From Mycobacterium florentinum (GTDB taxonomy: Bacteria; Actinomycetota; Actinomycetes; Mycobacteriales; Mycobacteriaceae): DNA of 64,000 nucleotides. The position numbers and the translations under genes are program-made. Shown piece by piece: positions 1 through 8,388 of the stretch (position 1 is the first letter of the stretch; each line of letters opens with the position of its first letter). The stretch is from assembly GCF_010730355.1 (NCBI RefSeq), contig NZ_AP022576.1, positions 2,542,001 to 2,606,000 on the forward strand, given 5' to 3'. The notes under the pieces are model-generated. The model worked only from the letters and a program-made list of their open reading frames with translations, did no database searches and was not told the DNA's origin.

Positions 1-833
1 TCGTCCTCTGCCAGCAGGAAGTCGATCGAGATGCGGGCAAACTCCTTGGGATGCTCCAACATCGCCCAATGGCCGCAACGTGGAATCGCGTACAGGTGAG
101 ACCGGTCGATGAGCTGGTGGAAGCGGACGGACTCAAGCAACGGCACTACCGCGTCCTCGCGCCCGGAAACAACCAGCGTCGGAACCTTTACCGTGGCGAT
201 ATCGCTTTCCTCGAAGTGCAGCCCGCCTTGGTCTTTGACCCAGGCCATCGTGCGCCGGTAGGCGTCCATCACCTTGTCGTCGCAGGTGAGTTTGTACCGG
301 TACTCGACGAGACCCTTTGGTGGCGTGAAACTTTCGTGAGTCAGCGCATCGACGATTCTCGCCATGCCGTCCAAGTTGGGCTCGGCGTAGTTCAAGATCG
401 TCTGCAGCTGCGGCGAGAAGCTTCGGTTAAGCCCGGCGCTGCCCATCAGGACCAGCTTGCTGACCCGGGCCGGATCGGTCATCGCCAGCCCGAGTGCGGT
501 CGCGCCGCCCATCGAGTTGCCGACCAGAGACACCTTCTCGAGCCCCAGCGCGTCGAGAAAGGCCGCTAGATGCGCGACGCGGGCCGGTTGCGAGTACTCG
601 AACGCGTCGTCGCCGGGCAGGCTCTGTCCGAACCCGACCATGTCGTAGGCGATGGTGCGGAAACGAGCCGAGAACATGGGGATCGACGTCACCCAGTTTC
701 CCCAGGCGTCGGCGCCGGCACCGCCGCCGTGGATCAGCACCACGGGCGCGCCGTCGCCTGCTTCCCAGTAGCGGGTGCTGACTTGGCCGACTTCGATGGA
801 GCTGTCTCGCGGGGCCGTTGTCGTCGCGGTCAT
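1..833 (-). CDS. alpha/beta hydrolase (partial, C-terminus beyond the left edge)
   Basis: About 277 codons are visible from an ATG at 833. The alpha/beta-hydrolase pattern is clear: an oxyanion-type HGGG near residue 35, the nucleophile elbow GNSMGG near residue 106, an acid in GREDAVVP and a histidine in CGHWAMLEHP close to the window edge. The spacing resembles meta-cleavage-product hydrolases (BphD/HsaD type) that cut C-C bonds in aromatic ring breakdown, but ester or other hydrolase activity is equally possible. It lies on the same strand as the methyltransferase and oxidoreductase genes that follow, suggesting a small catabolic neighbourhood. The last few residues are missing. Family assignment is firm; substrate is unknown. 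Confidence 0.88.
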   Translation of the reverse strand, partial: MTATTTAPRDSSIEVGQVSTRYWEAGDGAPVVLIHGGGAGADAWGNWVTSIPMFSARFRTIAYDMVGFGQSLPGDDAFEYSQPARVAHLAAFLDALGLEKVSLVGNSMGGATALGLAMTDPARVSKLVLMGSAGLNRSFSPQLQTILNYAEPNLDGMARIVDALTHESFTPPKGLVEYRYKLTCDDKVMDAYRRTMAWVKDQGGLHFEESDIATVKVPTLVVSGREDAVVPLLESVRFHQLIDRSHLYAIPRCGHWAMLEHPKEFARISIDFLLAED

Positions 834-983
834 TTGCCCACTACCGGTGAAATCACTGGATTCTTCTCCCCACACGCGTGGATTGCTGTTGATTAGCCAA
901 CGACTATGCCAACGCGGCGGTGGGGCGACATCCGTTGAAATACCGAGCCGACTACCGAAAACAGCACTGGGCCAGGGCGGGTG

Positions 984-1457
984 CTACCGGCGCGGCAGTG
1001 ATCCCGCGCCCACGTATCCCAGTGCCAGGGCGAGCACGGCGAACTTGATCAGGGCGGCGGTGCGCGCGCGTCGCGCATTCTCGGCGACACGGTTTCCGTT
1101 GAGCACCTTCAGCAGCGAGACGCCCTCGACCGCATCGCCGGCGACGGCGACACCCACGATGGCGGGCAGGGCGGCCGGGTGGCCACGGCGCCGACGGGTG
1201 CGCTCCACGAGCAGGGCGGCGAAGACGCCATAGGTGGTCATGTAGCCGAAATCCAGCCACGTGGATATCAGTGCGGCGCGCCGGCCGTCGCTGCCCCAGC
1301 GGGCCATGATGGCCTCGGCCCGAGAAGCGTTGCCGGCCAATTCAAACGGGATGATGCCCGGGCCGCCGGTCGCACGCATGCGTCGTTCCAGCACGAGCAT
1401 CCCCGCGGTGTAGGCGGCAAACGCCAGCCCCGATGCGCCGAGCCGATTAATCCTCAT
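984..1457 (-). CDS. small multi-pass membrane protein
   Basis: A 157-residue protein with about four hydrophobic segments: one at the N-terminus (GLAFAAYTAGMLVLE), one around STWLDFGYMTTYGVFAALLVE, one around ALPAIVGVAVAGDAVEG and one at the C-terminus (ALIKFAVLALALGYVGAG). I do not recognise a family with a known function. An ATG at 1457 was chosen; GTG at 1466 or TTG at 1469 would add only 3-4 residues and none has a strong ribosome binding site. It ends the minus-strand run that begins at the methyltransferase upstream. Membrane location is inferred from hydrophobicity only. Confidence 0.7.
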   Translation of the reverse strand: MRINRLGASGLAFAAYTAGMLVLERRMRATGGPGIIPFELAGNASRAEAIMARWGSDGRRAALISTWLDFGYMTTYGVFAALLVERTRRRRGHPAALPAIVGVAVAGDAVEGVSLLKVLNGNRVAENARRARTAALIKFAVLALALGYVGAGSLPRR

Positions 1458-1470
1458 TCTGCTCACCAAG

Positions 1471-2283
1471 TTATGGCTTTTTGGCCCACACCGCGAGGTT
1501 CGGGCTCACCATCAATACCGGGTCGGGACCGCACTCCACCCTGACCCGCTCGGCGAAGACGTCGATGTCGAGCTCATCCTCGCTGGCGATGCCGTTGGTG
1601 GTCAGCACCCCTGACAGCCCCCGCAGCAGCGTGCTCACATGGTCCACCACGTCGGCGCCGTGGTAGACGAGACCGGAAACCTCATAGGGCGGCTGTGGGA
1701 CCAGGCCGATCGAACGCAGCACCGACGGCAACCGCGATGCCACCCGTTCCGGGACCCCGGTGGCGAGAAATCCCGCTGTCATCCACCGCGACAGCTGCTC
1801 TATCGACGGGCTCTGGGGAGACATGATGACGCCGGCGGACGACATGTGCTCGAACTCAAGAAAGGCCATCACGCCTCCCGCCACCAGGCGATCGGCGAGG
1901 GCACTCAGCACGGCCTCCAGGTCGGGCTGATACATCAGCACCAACCGGCCGACGATCGCGTCGAACGGCCCCTCCGGCGGGACGGAAATGTCGCCGGTTT
2001 CGAAGCGGACATGCGACAGCCCCAGGTCCGCGACGCGGCGGCTCGCGGCCTCGACGTTGTCGGGGTCGCGGTCGATGCCCAGGACTTCGCCCGACGAGCC
2101 GACGAGATCGGCCACGATGATCGCGACATCGCCGCCGCCCGACCCGCAGTCGAGCACCCGAGCGCCCGGACCGATGCCTGCTGCGCGGAACAGCTTGTCG
2201 GTGGCAGGACGCAGCTGCTCGCCTTGGCGCGCGAGCCGGTCACGTTCGCGTTCCGTGTTCGACCACGCATACTGTTTGGCCAC
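1471..2283 (-). CDS. class I SAM-dependent methyltransferase
   Basis: A 270-residue protein from a GTG at 2283. The SAM-binding motif I is visible as VLDCGSGGGDVA near residue 42, followed by an acidic ribose-binding motif (LGIDRDPDN) and motif II/III around the FDAIVGRLVLMY segment. It resembles the mycobacterial ubiquinone/menaquinone-type and small-molecule methyltransferases of the Methyltransf_25/31 group. A second unrelated SAM methyltransferase is two genes upstream (2749-3414), so the cluster may modify one metabolite twice. The reading frame is open further upstream to 2391, but the extra residues overlap the SnoaL-like gene and look unconserved. Confidence 0.85.
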   Translation of the reverse strand: MAKQYAWSNTERERDRLARQGEQLRPATDKLFRAAGIGPGARVLDCGSGGGDVAIIVADLVGSSGEVLGIDRDPDNVEAASRRVADLGLSHVRFETGDISVPPEGPFDAIVGRLVLMYQPDLEAVLSALADRLVAGGVMAFLEFEHMSSAGVIMSPQSPSIEQLSRWMTAGFLATGVPERVASRLPSVLRSIGLVPQPPYEVSGLVYHGADVVDHVSTLLRGLSGVLTTNGIASEDELDIDVFAERVRVECGPDPVLMVSPNLAVWAKKP

Positions 2284-2339
2284 GCGCCGAATCGTTCCAC
2301 ACCCGTTCGGTATTGGCGCGTTAAGCGAAATGTGGCAGG

Positions 2340-2738
2340 TTAATCCCGGCCGATCTGCTGCAGGACCGCGCCCATGTCGGCGAGGTCCCACACCGCGGCG
2401 AACTTCCCGTCCGCGACGCGATAGAGGGTGAACTCCGAAATGCTCACCCGGCGACCGGTCGCTTCGATGCCCTGGAAGATGCCGCGATGAGTGCCGGTGA
2501 CGGTGAAGTGAACCGAGATGTAGTCGTCATCGACGACGAGGTGCCGCATGTCCCAATGCCAGTCAGGAAACGCGGAGACGATCGGCGCGAATTGCGCCGC
2601 AACGGCGGCGGGATCCATCGGGGCGTCGTTGACCTTGATGGCCGCGGTGTAGAACGACGCCATTCCATCGAAATCGTGTTCGTTACAGCACTTCAGGTAA
2701 GCCTGGTACAGGGATCGGTAGTCCTCGAGCCGACTCAC
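2340..2738 (-). CDS. SnoaL/NTF2-like polyketide-cyclase-fold protein
   Basis: A 132-residue protein starting at a GTG at 2738 (VSRLEDYRSLYQAY). Length and pattern match SnoaL-like ester cyclases of the NTF2 fold: an N-terminal helix with a CNEHDFDGMASFY segment, a central FPDWHWDMRHLVVDDD strand pair and VTGTHRGIFQGI, which is the characteristic G-T-H-x-G-x-F-x-G stretch of this family. Members bind hydrophobic small molecules or catalyse aldol-type cyclisation. It sits between two methyltransferase genes, 10 bp after the upstream one, so co-transcription is likely. The substrate cannot be read from sequence. Confidence 0.8.
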   Translation of the reverse strand: MSRLEDYRSLYQAYLKCCNEHDFDGMASFYTAAIKVNDAPMDPAAVAAQFAPIVSAFPDWHWDMRHLVVDDDYISVHFTVTGTHRGIFQGIEATGRRVSISEFTLYRVADGKFAAVWDLADMGAVLQQIGRD

Positions 2739-2748
2739 CAGAGCGTCC

Positions 2749-3414
2749 TCACTGTCCGATAGTGGCCCGGGCGCACAGCACCGCACGCTGGCGCTCGCCG
2801 TCGTCGCCGACGATATGGAGGTCAACGTCCCCGAATCCCGCGGATCGCAGCGCCTCGACAATCGGTTCAGGGTCGCCGACTTCGCTGAACGGCAACGCGG
2901 CCGCGACCTCGTCGGAGTAATGATGTGCTGCCACTTGAGTATTCAATGAGCAGTCGGCAACCAGCGTCCCGCCCGGAGTCAGGACGCGGCGCCATTCGGC
3001 GAATGCCTTGTCGGGTTCGACCAGGGTCCAAATGAAGTGCCGGGCCGTCACGGCATCGAAACTGGCATCGGGAAACGGCAGCCGTTCGGTCACACCCTCG
3101 ACGAAGGTGATGGCCATCCCACGCTCGGCGGCCTTGGCCCGCGCGTGCGCCAGCATCGCCCGCGACGCGTCGAATCCGGTTACCTGATGACCGAGCTCGG
3201 CCAGCAACAGCGCGACAAATCCCGTGCCAGTCGCGATGTCGAGCACCCGGGAGGAGGGCGGGATCGCACCCAGCGCCGCCGTCCACAATTGGCGTTCGGC
3301 CTCGGAGAAGATGCCGTGCGCGTCCTTTTGGTCGTACCGCGCGCCCTCTTCCTCCCAGAAGGCGCGAATCGCGCTGTGCGCGCCTACTAGGCCCTGACCA
3401 TCACTCGGCGACAT
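2749..3414 (-). CDS. class I SAM-dependent methyltransferase
   Basis: A 221-residue protein starting at ATG 3414. Motif I is VLDIATGTGFVALLLAELG near residue 60, followed by VTGFDASRAML (acidic residue for the SAM ribose) and the post-motif LPFPDASFDAVTARHFIWTL typical of UbiE-like enzymes. It is full length for the family. Its stop is 10 bp from the SnoaL-like start, so the two are probably one transcript. Whether it methylates C, O or N cannot be deduced. It is not a paralogue of the other methyltransferase beyond the general fold. Confidence 0.87.
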   Translation of the reverse strand: MSPSDGQGLVGAHSAIRAFWEEEGARYDQKDAHGIFSEAERQLWTAALGAIPPSSRVLDIATGTGFVALLLAELGHQVTGFDASRAMLAHARAKAAERGMAITFVEGVTERLPFPDASFDAVTARHFIWTLVEPDKAFAEWRRVLTPGGTLVADCSLNTQVAAHHYSDEVAAALPFSEVGDPEPIVEALRSAGFGDVDLHIVGDDGERQRAVLCARATIGQ

Positions 3415-3442
3415 AGCAATTCACCCTAGCCTCCTGGAGTGA

Positions 3443-4378
3443 TTACGCGTCCACGAGCGGCCGGAGCGCCTCGCCCACCTTTGTGATGACGCCGGGCGTG
3501 TAGCCGTGGGTCGGAAGGTTGACGATCACGCCGTCGACGCCCACGTCGAGCACGCGGCGTTTGATTTGATCGGCGATCTGATCGGGCGTTCCGACGACCG
3601 CTCGGCCACCACGCGGCCCGCCGATGTCGACGGGTGCATCGCTGACCACCACGGTCAGCAGGGTGCTGGTCTCCAAAGTGTCTGGGTCGCGGTCGATTTC
3701 GGCGCAGCGCTGGCGCAAGACGTCCAGCTTGCGGGGCAGGTCGTCGATGTCGGTGATCAGGTTGAGATGGTCGGCGTAGCGGGCGGCCAACCGAAACGTC
3801 TTCTTCTCGCCGGCGCCGCCGAGCATGACCGGGATGTGGTCGCGATAGCGGGGCTCGTTGATCGCGCTCTCGGTGTGGTACCACTTCCCGTCGAAGGTCG
3901 GCCGCTCGCCGTGCAGCATCGGCACGATGATCTGCAGCGCTTCGTCGAGCTTTTCGAAGCGCTGGGTGAATGTGTCGAAGTCGAACCCCAGCTGCTTGTG
4001 CTCCAGTTCGAACCAGCCCGCCCCGATACCCAGGATGGCGCGTCCCGCGCTGACGACGTCAAGCGTCGTGATCGCCTTGGCCAGCAGGGTCGGGTTGCGG
4101 TAAGTGTTGCCGGTGACCAACGTGGAGAGCTGCACCCGCTCGGTCGCGGTGGCCAGCGCCCCCAACGCGGTATACGCCTCGAGCATGGGTTCGTCCGGTT
4201 CACCCAGTCCCGGCAGCTGATAGAGGTGGTCCATCACCAGGACGGTGTCGAACCCGGCGGCCTCGGCTTCTTGAGCCTGCGCCTTGACCGAGGGAAACAG
4301 CTCTGCGACGGACGTGCCATAGGAAAAGTTCGGGATCTGCAATCCGAGTCTGATAGTCACGCCCTCATACAACCGCAT
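3443..4378 (-). CDS. LLM-class F420-dependent oxidoreductase
   Basis: A 311-residue luciferase-like monooxygenase-fold protein. Signature elements include LGLQIPNFSYG at the N-terminal strand, AGFDTVLVMDHLYQLPGLGEPD, ERVQLSTLVTGNTYRNPTLLAK, VVSAGRAILGIGAGWFELEH and IPVMLGGAGEKKTFRLAARYADHLN. These are characteristic of F420-dependent mycobacterial enzymes rather than FMN luciferases. ATG 4378 was chosen; GTG 4360 is an alternative only six residues shorter. It lies between the methyltransferase group and the FAD monooxygenase and likely acts on the same metabolite. Family call is solid, substrate unknown. Confidence 0.88.
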   Translation of the reverse strand: MRLYEGVTIRLGLQIPNFSYGTSVAELFPSVKAQAQEAEAAGFDTVLVMDHLYQLPGLGEPDEPMLEAYTALGALATATERVQLSTLVTGNTYRNPTLLAKAITTLDVVSAGRAILGIGAGWFELEHKQLGFDFDTFTQRFEKLDEALQIIVPMLHGERPTFDGKWYHTESAINEPRYRDHIPVMLGGAGEKKTFRLAARYADHLNLITDIDDLPRKLDVLRQRCAEIDRDPDTLETSTLLTVVVSDAPVDIGGPRGGRAVVGTPDQIADQIKRRVLDVGVDGVIVNLPTHGYTPGVITKVGEALRPLVDA

Positions 4379-4407
4379 CGAGCGGTAATTGCATTCCGCG
4401 CCCGCCC

Positions 4408-5613
4408 CTAGGCGTGGATATCCGGAGTGCGGACATGCTCCGGGCGGAAGCCGCGCCCGACCAGAAGCGCCGGAAGCGCTTGCAGCGGGCCCCAACCGAT
4501 GATCTTCGGAATCTGGATCGGCGACAGGTCACCGCTCAAGTTGGGCGCGACCGCCTTGTCCTGCACCAGCACCTGACCCGCTTGAATGATCCGAGTCGGC
4601 AACTCGCGGCGGCGCTGCACCTTGGCCAGGTCGGCGTCGGTCAGCCGACCTTCGCGCAAGGGGCCGCACAGGATGTTGGCCGCGGCCACGGCATCGGCGA
4701 CCGCGAGATTGATGCCGACCCCACCGGCCGGCGACATCGCGTGCGCCGCATCGCCGATGCACAGCAGCCCGGTGCGCCACCAGGTCTGCAGCCGGTCCAC
4801 CCGCACGTCGAGCTCGCTGGTGTCGTCCCACGAAGTCAGATCGTTGACGTGCTCACGCAGCCGCGGTTGTGCGGTGACGATCTTTTCCTTGAACTCCTCC
4901 AACGGCCCACCGCGCGGGCTGGCTCCCTTCGGCATCAGATAGGCGACCTGCCAGTAGTCGCCCCGGTAGATCATCGCCATCAACAGGCCCTTACGAACCA
5001 CGCCGAACAGTTCTTCGGGGTCTCCGGGGCGCCATTTCAGCCGGAACCACAACACGTCCATCGGCGAATGCGCCGCAGCGGTCTGCAACCCCGCCGCCGC
5101 GCGCACCGCCGACTTGCGCCCGTCGGCGGCCACCACCAACTCGGCCCGCACCTCCAGACCCGGCGTACGCACGCCCACCACCCGATCGCCGTCGAAGATC
5201 AGGTCGGTGACCTCCGCGTTACGGACTAGGGTGAATTCCGGGTAGATAGAAGCCTTTTCGGCAAGGAAGTCGAGGAAGTCCCACTGCGGCATCATGGCGA
5301 TGTAGGGCTGTTTGAAGCCCAGCCATTTGAGCACCTTGAAGTCGCCGATCGTGCGAATCGAGCCGCCGGTGTCGAAGGCAAGACGGTCGATCTTGGTGTG
5401 TGGCAGTTTCAGGAACTCGTCGATGCATCCGAGCTCGTCCATGATCCGCAGCGTGCTTGGGTGCACGGTGTCGCCGCGGAAGTCGCGCAGGAAATCGTTG
5501 TGCTTTTCCAGCACGACAACCCGGACTCCGGCGCGAGCGAGCAGCAGAGCGTGCACCATGCCGGCGGGGCCGCCTCCGGCAACGCATACCTGGGTCTGCA
5601 TAACTTGTGTCAT
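4408..5613 (-). CDS. FAD-dependent aromatic-hydroxylase-type monooxygenase
   Basis: A 401-residue flavoprotein of the PheA/TfdB (PHBH-fold) group. The N-terminal dinucleotide-binding motif VAGGGPAGMVHALLLARAG is near residue 10, followed by VVVLEKH, and the conserved FAD motif GDAAHAMSPAGGVGINLAVADA is near residue 285. The middle DG motif is present in VVAADGRKSAVR. Such enzymes hydroxylate aromatic or polyketide-like compounds using NAD(P)H and oxygen. The start at 5613 faces the divergent double-HTH regulator at 5692, with an 78-bp intergenic region holding two perfect palindromes, so repression of this gene by that regulator is likely. Confidence 0.9.
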   Translation of the reverse strand: MTQVMQTQVCVAGGGPAGMVHALLLARAGVRVVVLEKHNDFLRDFRGDTVHPSTLRIMDELGCIDEFLKLPHTKIDRLAFDTGGSIRTIGDFKVLKWLGFKQPYIAMMPQWDFLDFLAEKASIYPEFTLVRNAEVTDLIFDGDRVVGVRTPGLEVRAELVVAADGRKSAVRAAAGLQTAAAHSPMDVLWFRLKWRPGDPEELFGVVRKGLLMAMIYRGDYWQVAYLMPKGASPRGGPLEEFKEKIVTAQPRLREHVNDLTSWDDTSELDVRVDRLQTWWRTGLLCIGDAAHAMSPAGGVGINLAVADAVAAANILCGPLREGRLTDADLAKVQRRRELPTRIIQAGQVLVQDKAVAPNLSGDLSPIQIPKIIGWGPLQALPALLVGRGFRPEHVRTPDIHA

Positions 5614-5653
5614 CGCTCGACACTCCTTCGGAGTTTGGAATACAATTGCAGAC

Positions 5654-5677
5654 TACATCAAGTAATGTATCAGATAC
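5654..5677. promoter_or_regulatory. paired palindromes, probable operator for the divergent TetR-type regulator
   Basis: Two overlapping inverted repeats sit between the divergent monooxygenase and regulator genes: TACATCAAGTAATGTA (5-bp arms, 5654-5669) and GTATCAGATAC (5-bp arms around one central base, 5667-5677). Position between divergent starts and next to a strong ribosome binding site (AAGGAGG, 5681-5687) fits an autoregulatory operator. Binding is inferred. Confidence 0.5.
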
Positions 5678-5691
5678 GCGAAGGAGGCGGT

Positions 5692-6492
5692 ATGGCCCGG
5701 CCGGTATCGACGCCACAAGTGGTGGAGGCCGCGCTGCGCGCCGCAGAAAAGCTGCGCAAGGATGTCGCCGACGTTCCAGTCGCGATGATCGCCGCGGAGG
5801 CGGGGATATCCCGGAGCACGCTGTTGCGGCGCTTTGACGGATCCCGCACCGCTCTGAACGACGCCGTCCGCGCGGCCGGAGTCGACCCCGGCGGCCTGCC
5901 CCCCGTCCGCGACCGGGCGGTGGCCGCAGCAGCCGCGCTCATCAGCGAATCCGGCCTTGCCGCAGCAACATTGGAGGCCGTCGCCGCCCGGGCCGATTGC
6001 TCGGTCTACAGCCTGCACGCGGTTTTCGGCGGGCGCGACGAATTGATGCGCGCCGTCTTCGAGCAGCACAGCCCGATCCTGGACATCGAGGAATACCTGG
6101 CGCATCCCGTTGGCGGCCTTTCCGAAATAGTGCGCGGCTTCTACCGAACGGTGGCGAACGCGCTGAGCCGCGAACCCCGGGTTGCCCCAGCGATATTCGC
6201 CGAGGCCTTCGCACGGCCCACCAGTCCGGCCGTGCAATCGCTGGCGGCCTACGGCCCCCCGCGGTTACTCGGCGTACTCGGTCGTTGGTTCGACGCCGAA
6301 ATTCGTGCCGGACATATCCGCGACATGCCGCTACCGCTGCTGGCCCAACAATTGTTGGGCCCCATCATGATTCACATGCTCACCCGGCCGGTGTTGCCGA
6401 ATGTCCCCGGCCTGCAACTGCCCGACATCGAAACCGCCTGCGACGTCTTCGCAACGAACTTCGTGCGTGCCGTCGCGACGCCGAGGAACTAG
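5692..6492 (+). CDS. TetR-family regulator with two N-terminal HTH modules
   Basis: A 266-residue protein from ATG 5692, preceded by AAGGAGG at good spacing. The first helix-turn-helix lies near residues 20-50 (DVPVAMIAAEAGISRSTLLRRF) and is followed by a complete second TetR_N-like module near residues 75-120 (LAAATLEAVAARADCSVYSLHAVFGGRDELM). The remaining 140 residues look like a TetR ligand-binding domain. Normal TetR proteins are about 200 residues with one HTH, so a tandem DNA-binding arrangement is unusual. Divergent from the FAD monooxygenase, which is the most likely target together with itself. Confidence 0.85.
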   Translation: MARPVSTPQVVEAALRAAEKLRKDVADVPVAMIAAEAGISRSTLLRRFDGSRTALNDAVRAAGVDPGGLPPVRDRAVAAAAALISESGLAAATLEAVAARADCSVYSLHAVFGGRDELMRAVFEQHSPILDIEEYLAHPVGGLSEIVRGFYRTVANALSREPRVAPAIFAEAFARPTSPAVQSLAAYGPPRLLGVLGRWFDAEIRAGHIRDMPLPLLAQQLLGPIMIHMLTRPVLPNVPGLQLPDIETACDVFATNFVRAVATPRN

Positions 6493-6561
6493 CTGGCGTC
6501 GGCTCTGGGCGGTTACCAGGGAAGCTTTCGGCGACACAGCAATTCACACTACTGTTCTTAT

Positions 6562-6963
6562 ATGCAGACGGTGTTGTTCACGCTCGGGTTGGTGCTGTTC
6601 CTGCTCGGCCTGCTCACGGGATTTGTCGTCCCGGCGTTGAAGAACCCGCGCATGGCGCTGTCGAGCCACCTGGAGGCTGTCCTCAACGGCATGTTCCTGG
6701 TACTACTCGGCCTACTCTGGCCACATATCCACTTGCCGAACGCTTGGGAAGTAACGGCGGTGGTCCTCATCGTCTACGCCGCCTACGCGAACTGGATCGC
6801 GTCGCTGCTGGCGGCGGCATGGGGCGCCGGCCGCAAACTCGCGCCGATTGCGACAGGCGACCACGAGGCGTCAACGGCTAAGGAAGGGTTCGTCAGCTTT
6901 CTGCTGGTGTCTCTCTCGGTCGCGATGGTGGTCGGCGTCGGCATCGTCATCGCCGGCCTTTAG
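6562..6963 (+). CDS. four-TM membrane protein, styrene-oxide-isomerase-like
   Basis: A 133-residue, strongly hydrophobic protein with four predicted membrane helices. The segment NPRMALSSHLEAVLNGMFLVLLGLLW and the later YAAYANWIASLLAAAWGAG resemble the StyC/styrene-oxide-isomerase-like family, in which histidine and asparagine residues in the membrane bind heme and isomerise epoxides. Related mycobacterial proteins are often labelled only as hydrogenase or hypothetical. It follows the regulator by 70 bp on the same strand. The isomerase relation is from motif memory; catalytic function is not demonstrated here. Confidence 0.6.
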   Translation: MQTVLFTLGLVLFLLGLLTGFVVPALKNPRMALSSHLEAVLNGMFLVLLGLLWPHIHLPNAWEVTAVVLIVYAAYANWIASLLAAAWGAGRKLAPIATGDHEASTAKEGFVSFLLVSLSVAMVVGVGIVIAGL

Positions 6964-7009
6964 CGGCGTGCGCCACAACGAAAGCGCCCCGGGCCTTTTG
7001 GAGTTTGCG

Positions 7010-7361
7010 TCACTTGTCCGCGAATTCGGCGAGCTTGGCATTGACCGCCGCAGGATCCGGTCCCGCGTATGTCTTTGGATCTTGTTGACCCATACCAGGA
7101 ACGGGCAGCTGGCCGCGGGACCGTCCACCGTTCCCAATTGTTCGATGTGCTTGCCGGTCCTGGGTCAGGAACAAGAACCGGGCTGCGGCGACCGGACGTC
7201 GAGGCATTCATAGCCATGCAGCTCCCACCTCCGCCCCCTCAACCACGGCCCGAATTGCCGTGGTGGCGTTACCCGGTCATCGCAGCCAAACGCCGTCGCC
7301 GGCGAGCATTCCGGTGATCACGAATACGGTCCAGTGCATGGCCGAGACCAGCCGTCGCTTC
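7010..7361 (-). pseudogene. degenerate small secreted protein gene
   Basis: On the minus strand an ATG at 7361 opens a good signal-peptide-like start (MKRRLVSAMHWTVFVITGML) that stops after 28 codons at 7277. In a different frame further down, residues up to 7010 look protein-like (QLPVPGMGQQDPKTYAGPD, ending KLAEFADK). The simplest reading is a small secreted protein broken by frameshifts, still sitting behind an island promoter (7401-7431). It could instead be two unrelated chance ORFs. The stretch 6964-7512 holds nothing else I can support. Confidence 0.35.
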
Positions 7362-7400
7362 ATTGATAGCCCTTCAGCAGGACCAGATCGATTCATCGCA

Positions 7401-7431
7401 ATATTGAGGCCGCGGTTTTGCAAGTTTCTTG
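7401..7431 (-). promoter_or_regulatory. SARP-type promoter box A (CAAG-N7-CAAA-N10-CAATAT)
   Basis: On the minus strand the 11-bp direct repeat CAAGAAACTTGCAAA is followed after exactly 10 bp by CAATAT. It reads toward the degenerate secreted gene at 7361. Only the last base of the second repeat departs from CAAG. Confidence 0.6.
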
Positions 7432-7512
7432 TCACCATCCGACGACGGAGTTTCTTTCGACGCAGTTGGATCAATCGTTCATCTGGGCACCATCTGGCAG
7501 TGCGATCAATGA

Positions 7513-7734
7513 CTAACGCGTACCGTCTTCTTCGCCATCGGAAGTGTCGGCGTGGCTGTCAGCCAATTCCGCCGATTCATCGGCGGTCTCAGTCTCAGAG
7601 CGCTTCTTGAGCCGCCGGTACCAATAAGCGACGACGAGGCCCACCAGGGCCAGCACGAAGATGGACACCCACAGAGGCACTCCCACCACACTCCACTTGA
7701 AAAACATCACCGCCAGTACCGCGATCAGTTTCAT
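7513..7734 (-). CDS. small single-pass membrane protein
   Basis: A 73-residue protein starting at ATG 7734 with AGGAGC just upstream. One or two hydrophobic segments span residues 3-40 (LIAVLAVMFFKW and VGVPLWVSIFVLALVGLVVAYWY), followed by a basic stop-transfer (RRLKKR) and a very acidic tail rich in E, D and S. No known family. It is 45 bp after the 7780-8118 gene and is probably co-transcribed from promoter box B. Confidence 0.65.
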   Translation of the reverse strand: MKLIAVLAVMFFKWSVVGVPLWVSIFVLALVGLVVAYWYRRLKKRSETETADESAELADSHADTSDGEEDGTR

Positions 7735-7779
7735 TCCGTGCTCCTATCCTCCATCGAAAGGCCGCCACCGTTTCGGAGT

Positions 7780-8118
7780 TCAGGCCGGACCCGTTTCGGG
7801 CAGCGCGGGCAAGGATTGCTGCAGCGTTCCCGCCGTCGCCGAGTCAATGAGGTCTTGGATGCGCCGGTCCGACCTGCGCAAACCCCGCACCCACTCTTCA
7901 CCGACTTTTTCACCGTCGCGCTCGATGACGATCCGCCAACGCAAGCCGAGCCAATGTGCGATGAACCAGAAGGGCCACCAACCCCCGACGAGCATGACGA
8001 GAAGAACTAACCCCCCGAGGCCGAGGTCGTCGCTGCCGACGGGAAAATGGGAAAGGTCATACCACCGGCGACGCCGGACTGTCCACCGCATGCCCATCGG
8101 GTCAATTACTTCGGCCAT
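7780..8118 (-). CDS. hypothetical membrane-associated protein
   Basis: A 112-residue protein beginning MAEVIDPMGMRWTVRRRRW, with a hydrophobic stretch near residues 33-58 (GLGGLVLLVMLVGGWWPFWFIAHWLG) and a C-terminal charged part (RWRIVIERDGEKVGEEWVRG). I recognise no named domain. First gene downstream of promoter box B; a small membrane gene follows 45 bp later. A role at the membrane is inferred only from the hydrophobic segment. Confidence 0.65.
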   Translation of the reverse strand: MAEVIDPMGMRWTVRRRRWYDLSHFPVGSDDLGLGGLVLLVMLVGGWWPFWFIAHWLGLRWRIVIERDGEKVGEEWVRGLRRSDRRIQDLIDSATAGTLQQSLPALPETGPA

Positions 8119-8174
8119 CTCGTCCCCGCTTCTACTGATACCGGCTTCTGCCCCAACCGCTCTCGGTCACGTGC

Positions 8175-8205
8175 ACTTTGCAGCAGGCTTCTTGCGGGAT
8201 TCTTG
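8175..8205 (-). promoter_or_regulatory. SARP-type promoter box B (CAAG-N7-CAAG-N10-CAAAGT)
   Basis: Minus-strand CAAGAATCCCGCAAG, then 10 bp, then CAAAGT. It faces the 8118 gene and is divergent from box C 59 bp away. Confidence 0.75.
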
Positions 8206-8263
8206 TGACAGAAACCGCTGTAGCCGGCAGTGAATCCGAACACTCTGCGTGGTCTTACGGTTT

Positions 8264-8294
8264 CAAGAATCTTGCAAGACACCCATTCCACAGT
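8264..8294 (+). promoter_or_regulatory. SARP-type promoter box C (CAAG-N7-CAAG-N10-CACAGT)
   Basis: Plus-strand CAAGAATCTTGCAAG, the commonest form of the repeat, followed after 10 bp by CACAGT. It is upstream of the lipoprotein at 8389. Confidence 0.75.
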
Positions 8295-8388
8295 GTCTAT
8301 GTAGTTATCAGCACGGAGGTCATTCTTCGGCTTATTGCTTGCATATCTATTCGCAATGAGAGACTTCGCTCTTAAGTAGGAGGGGTTC

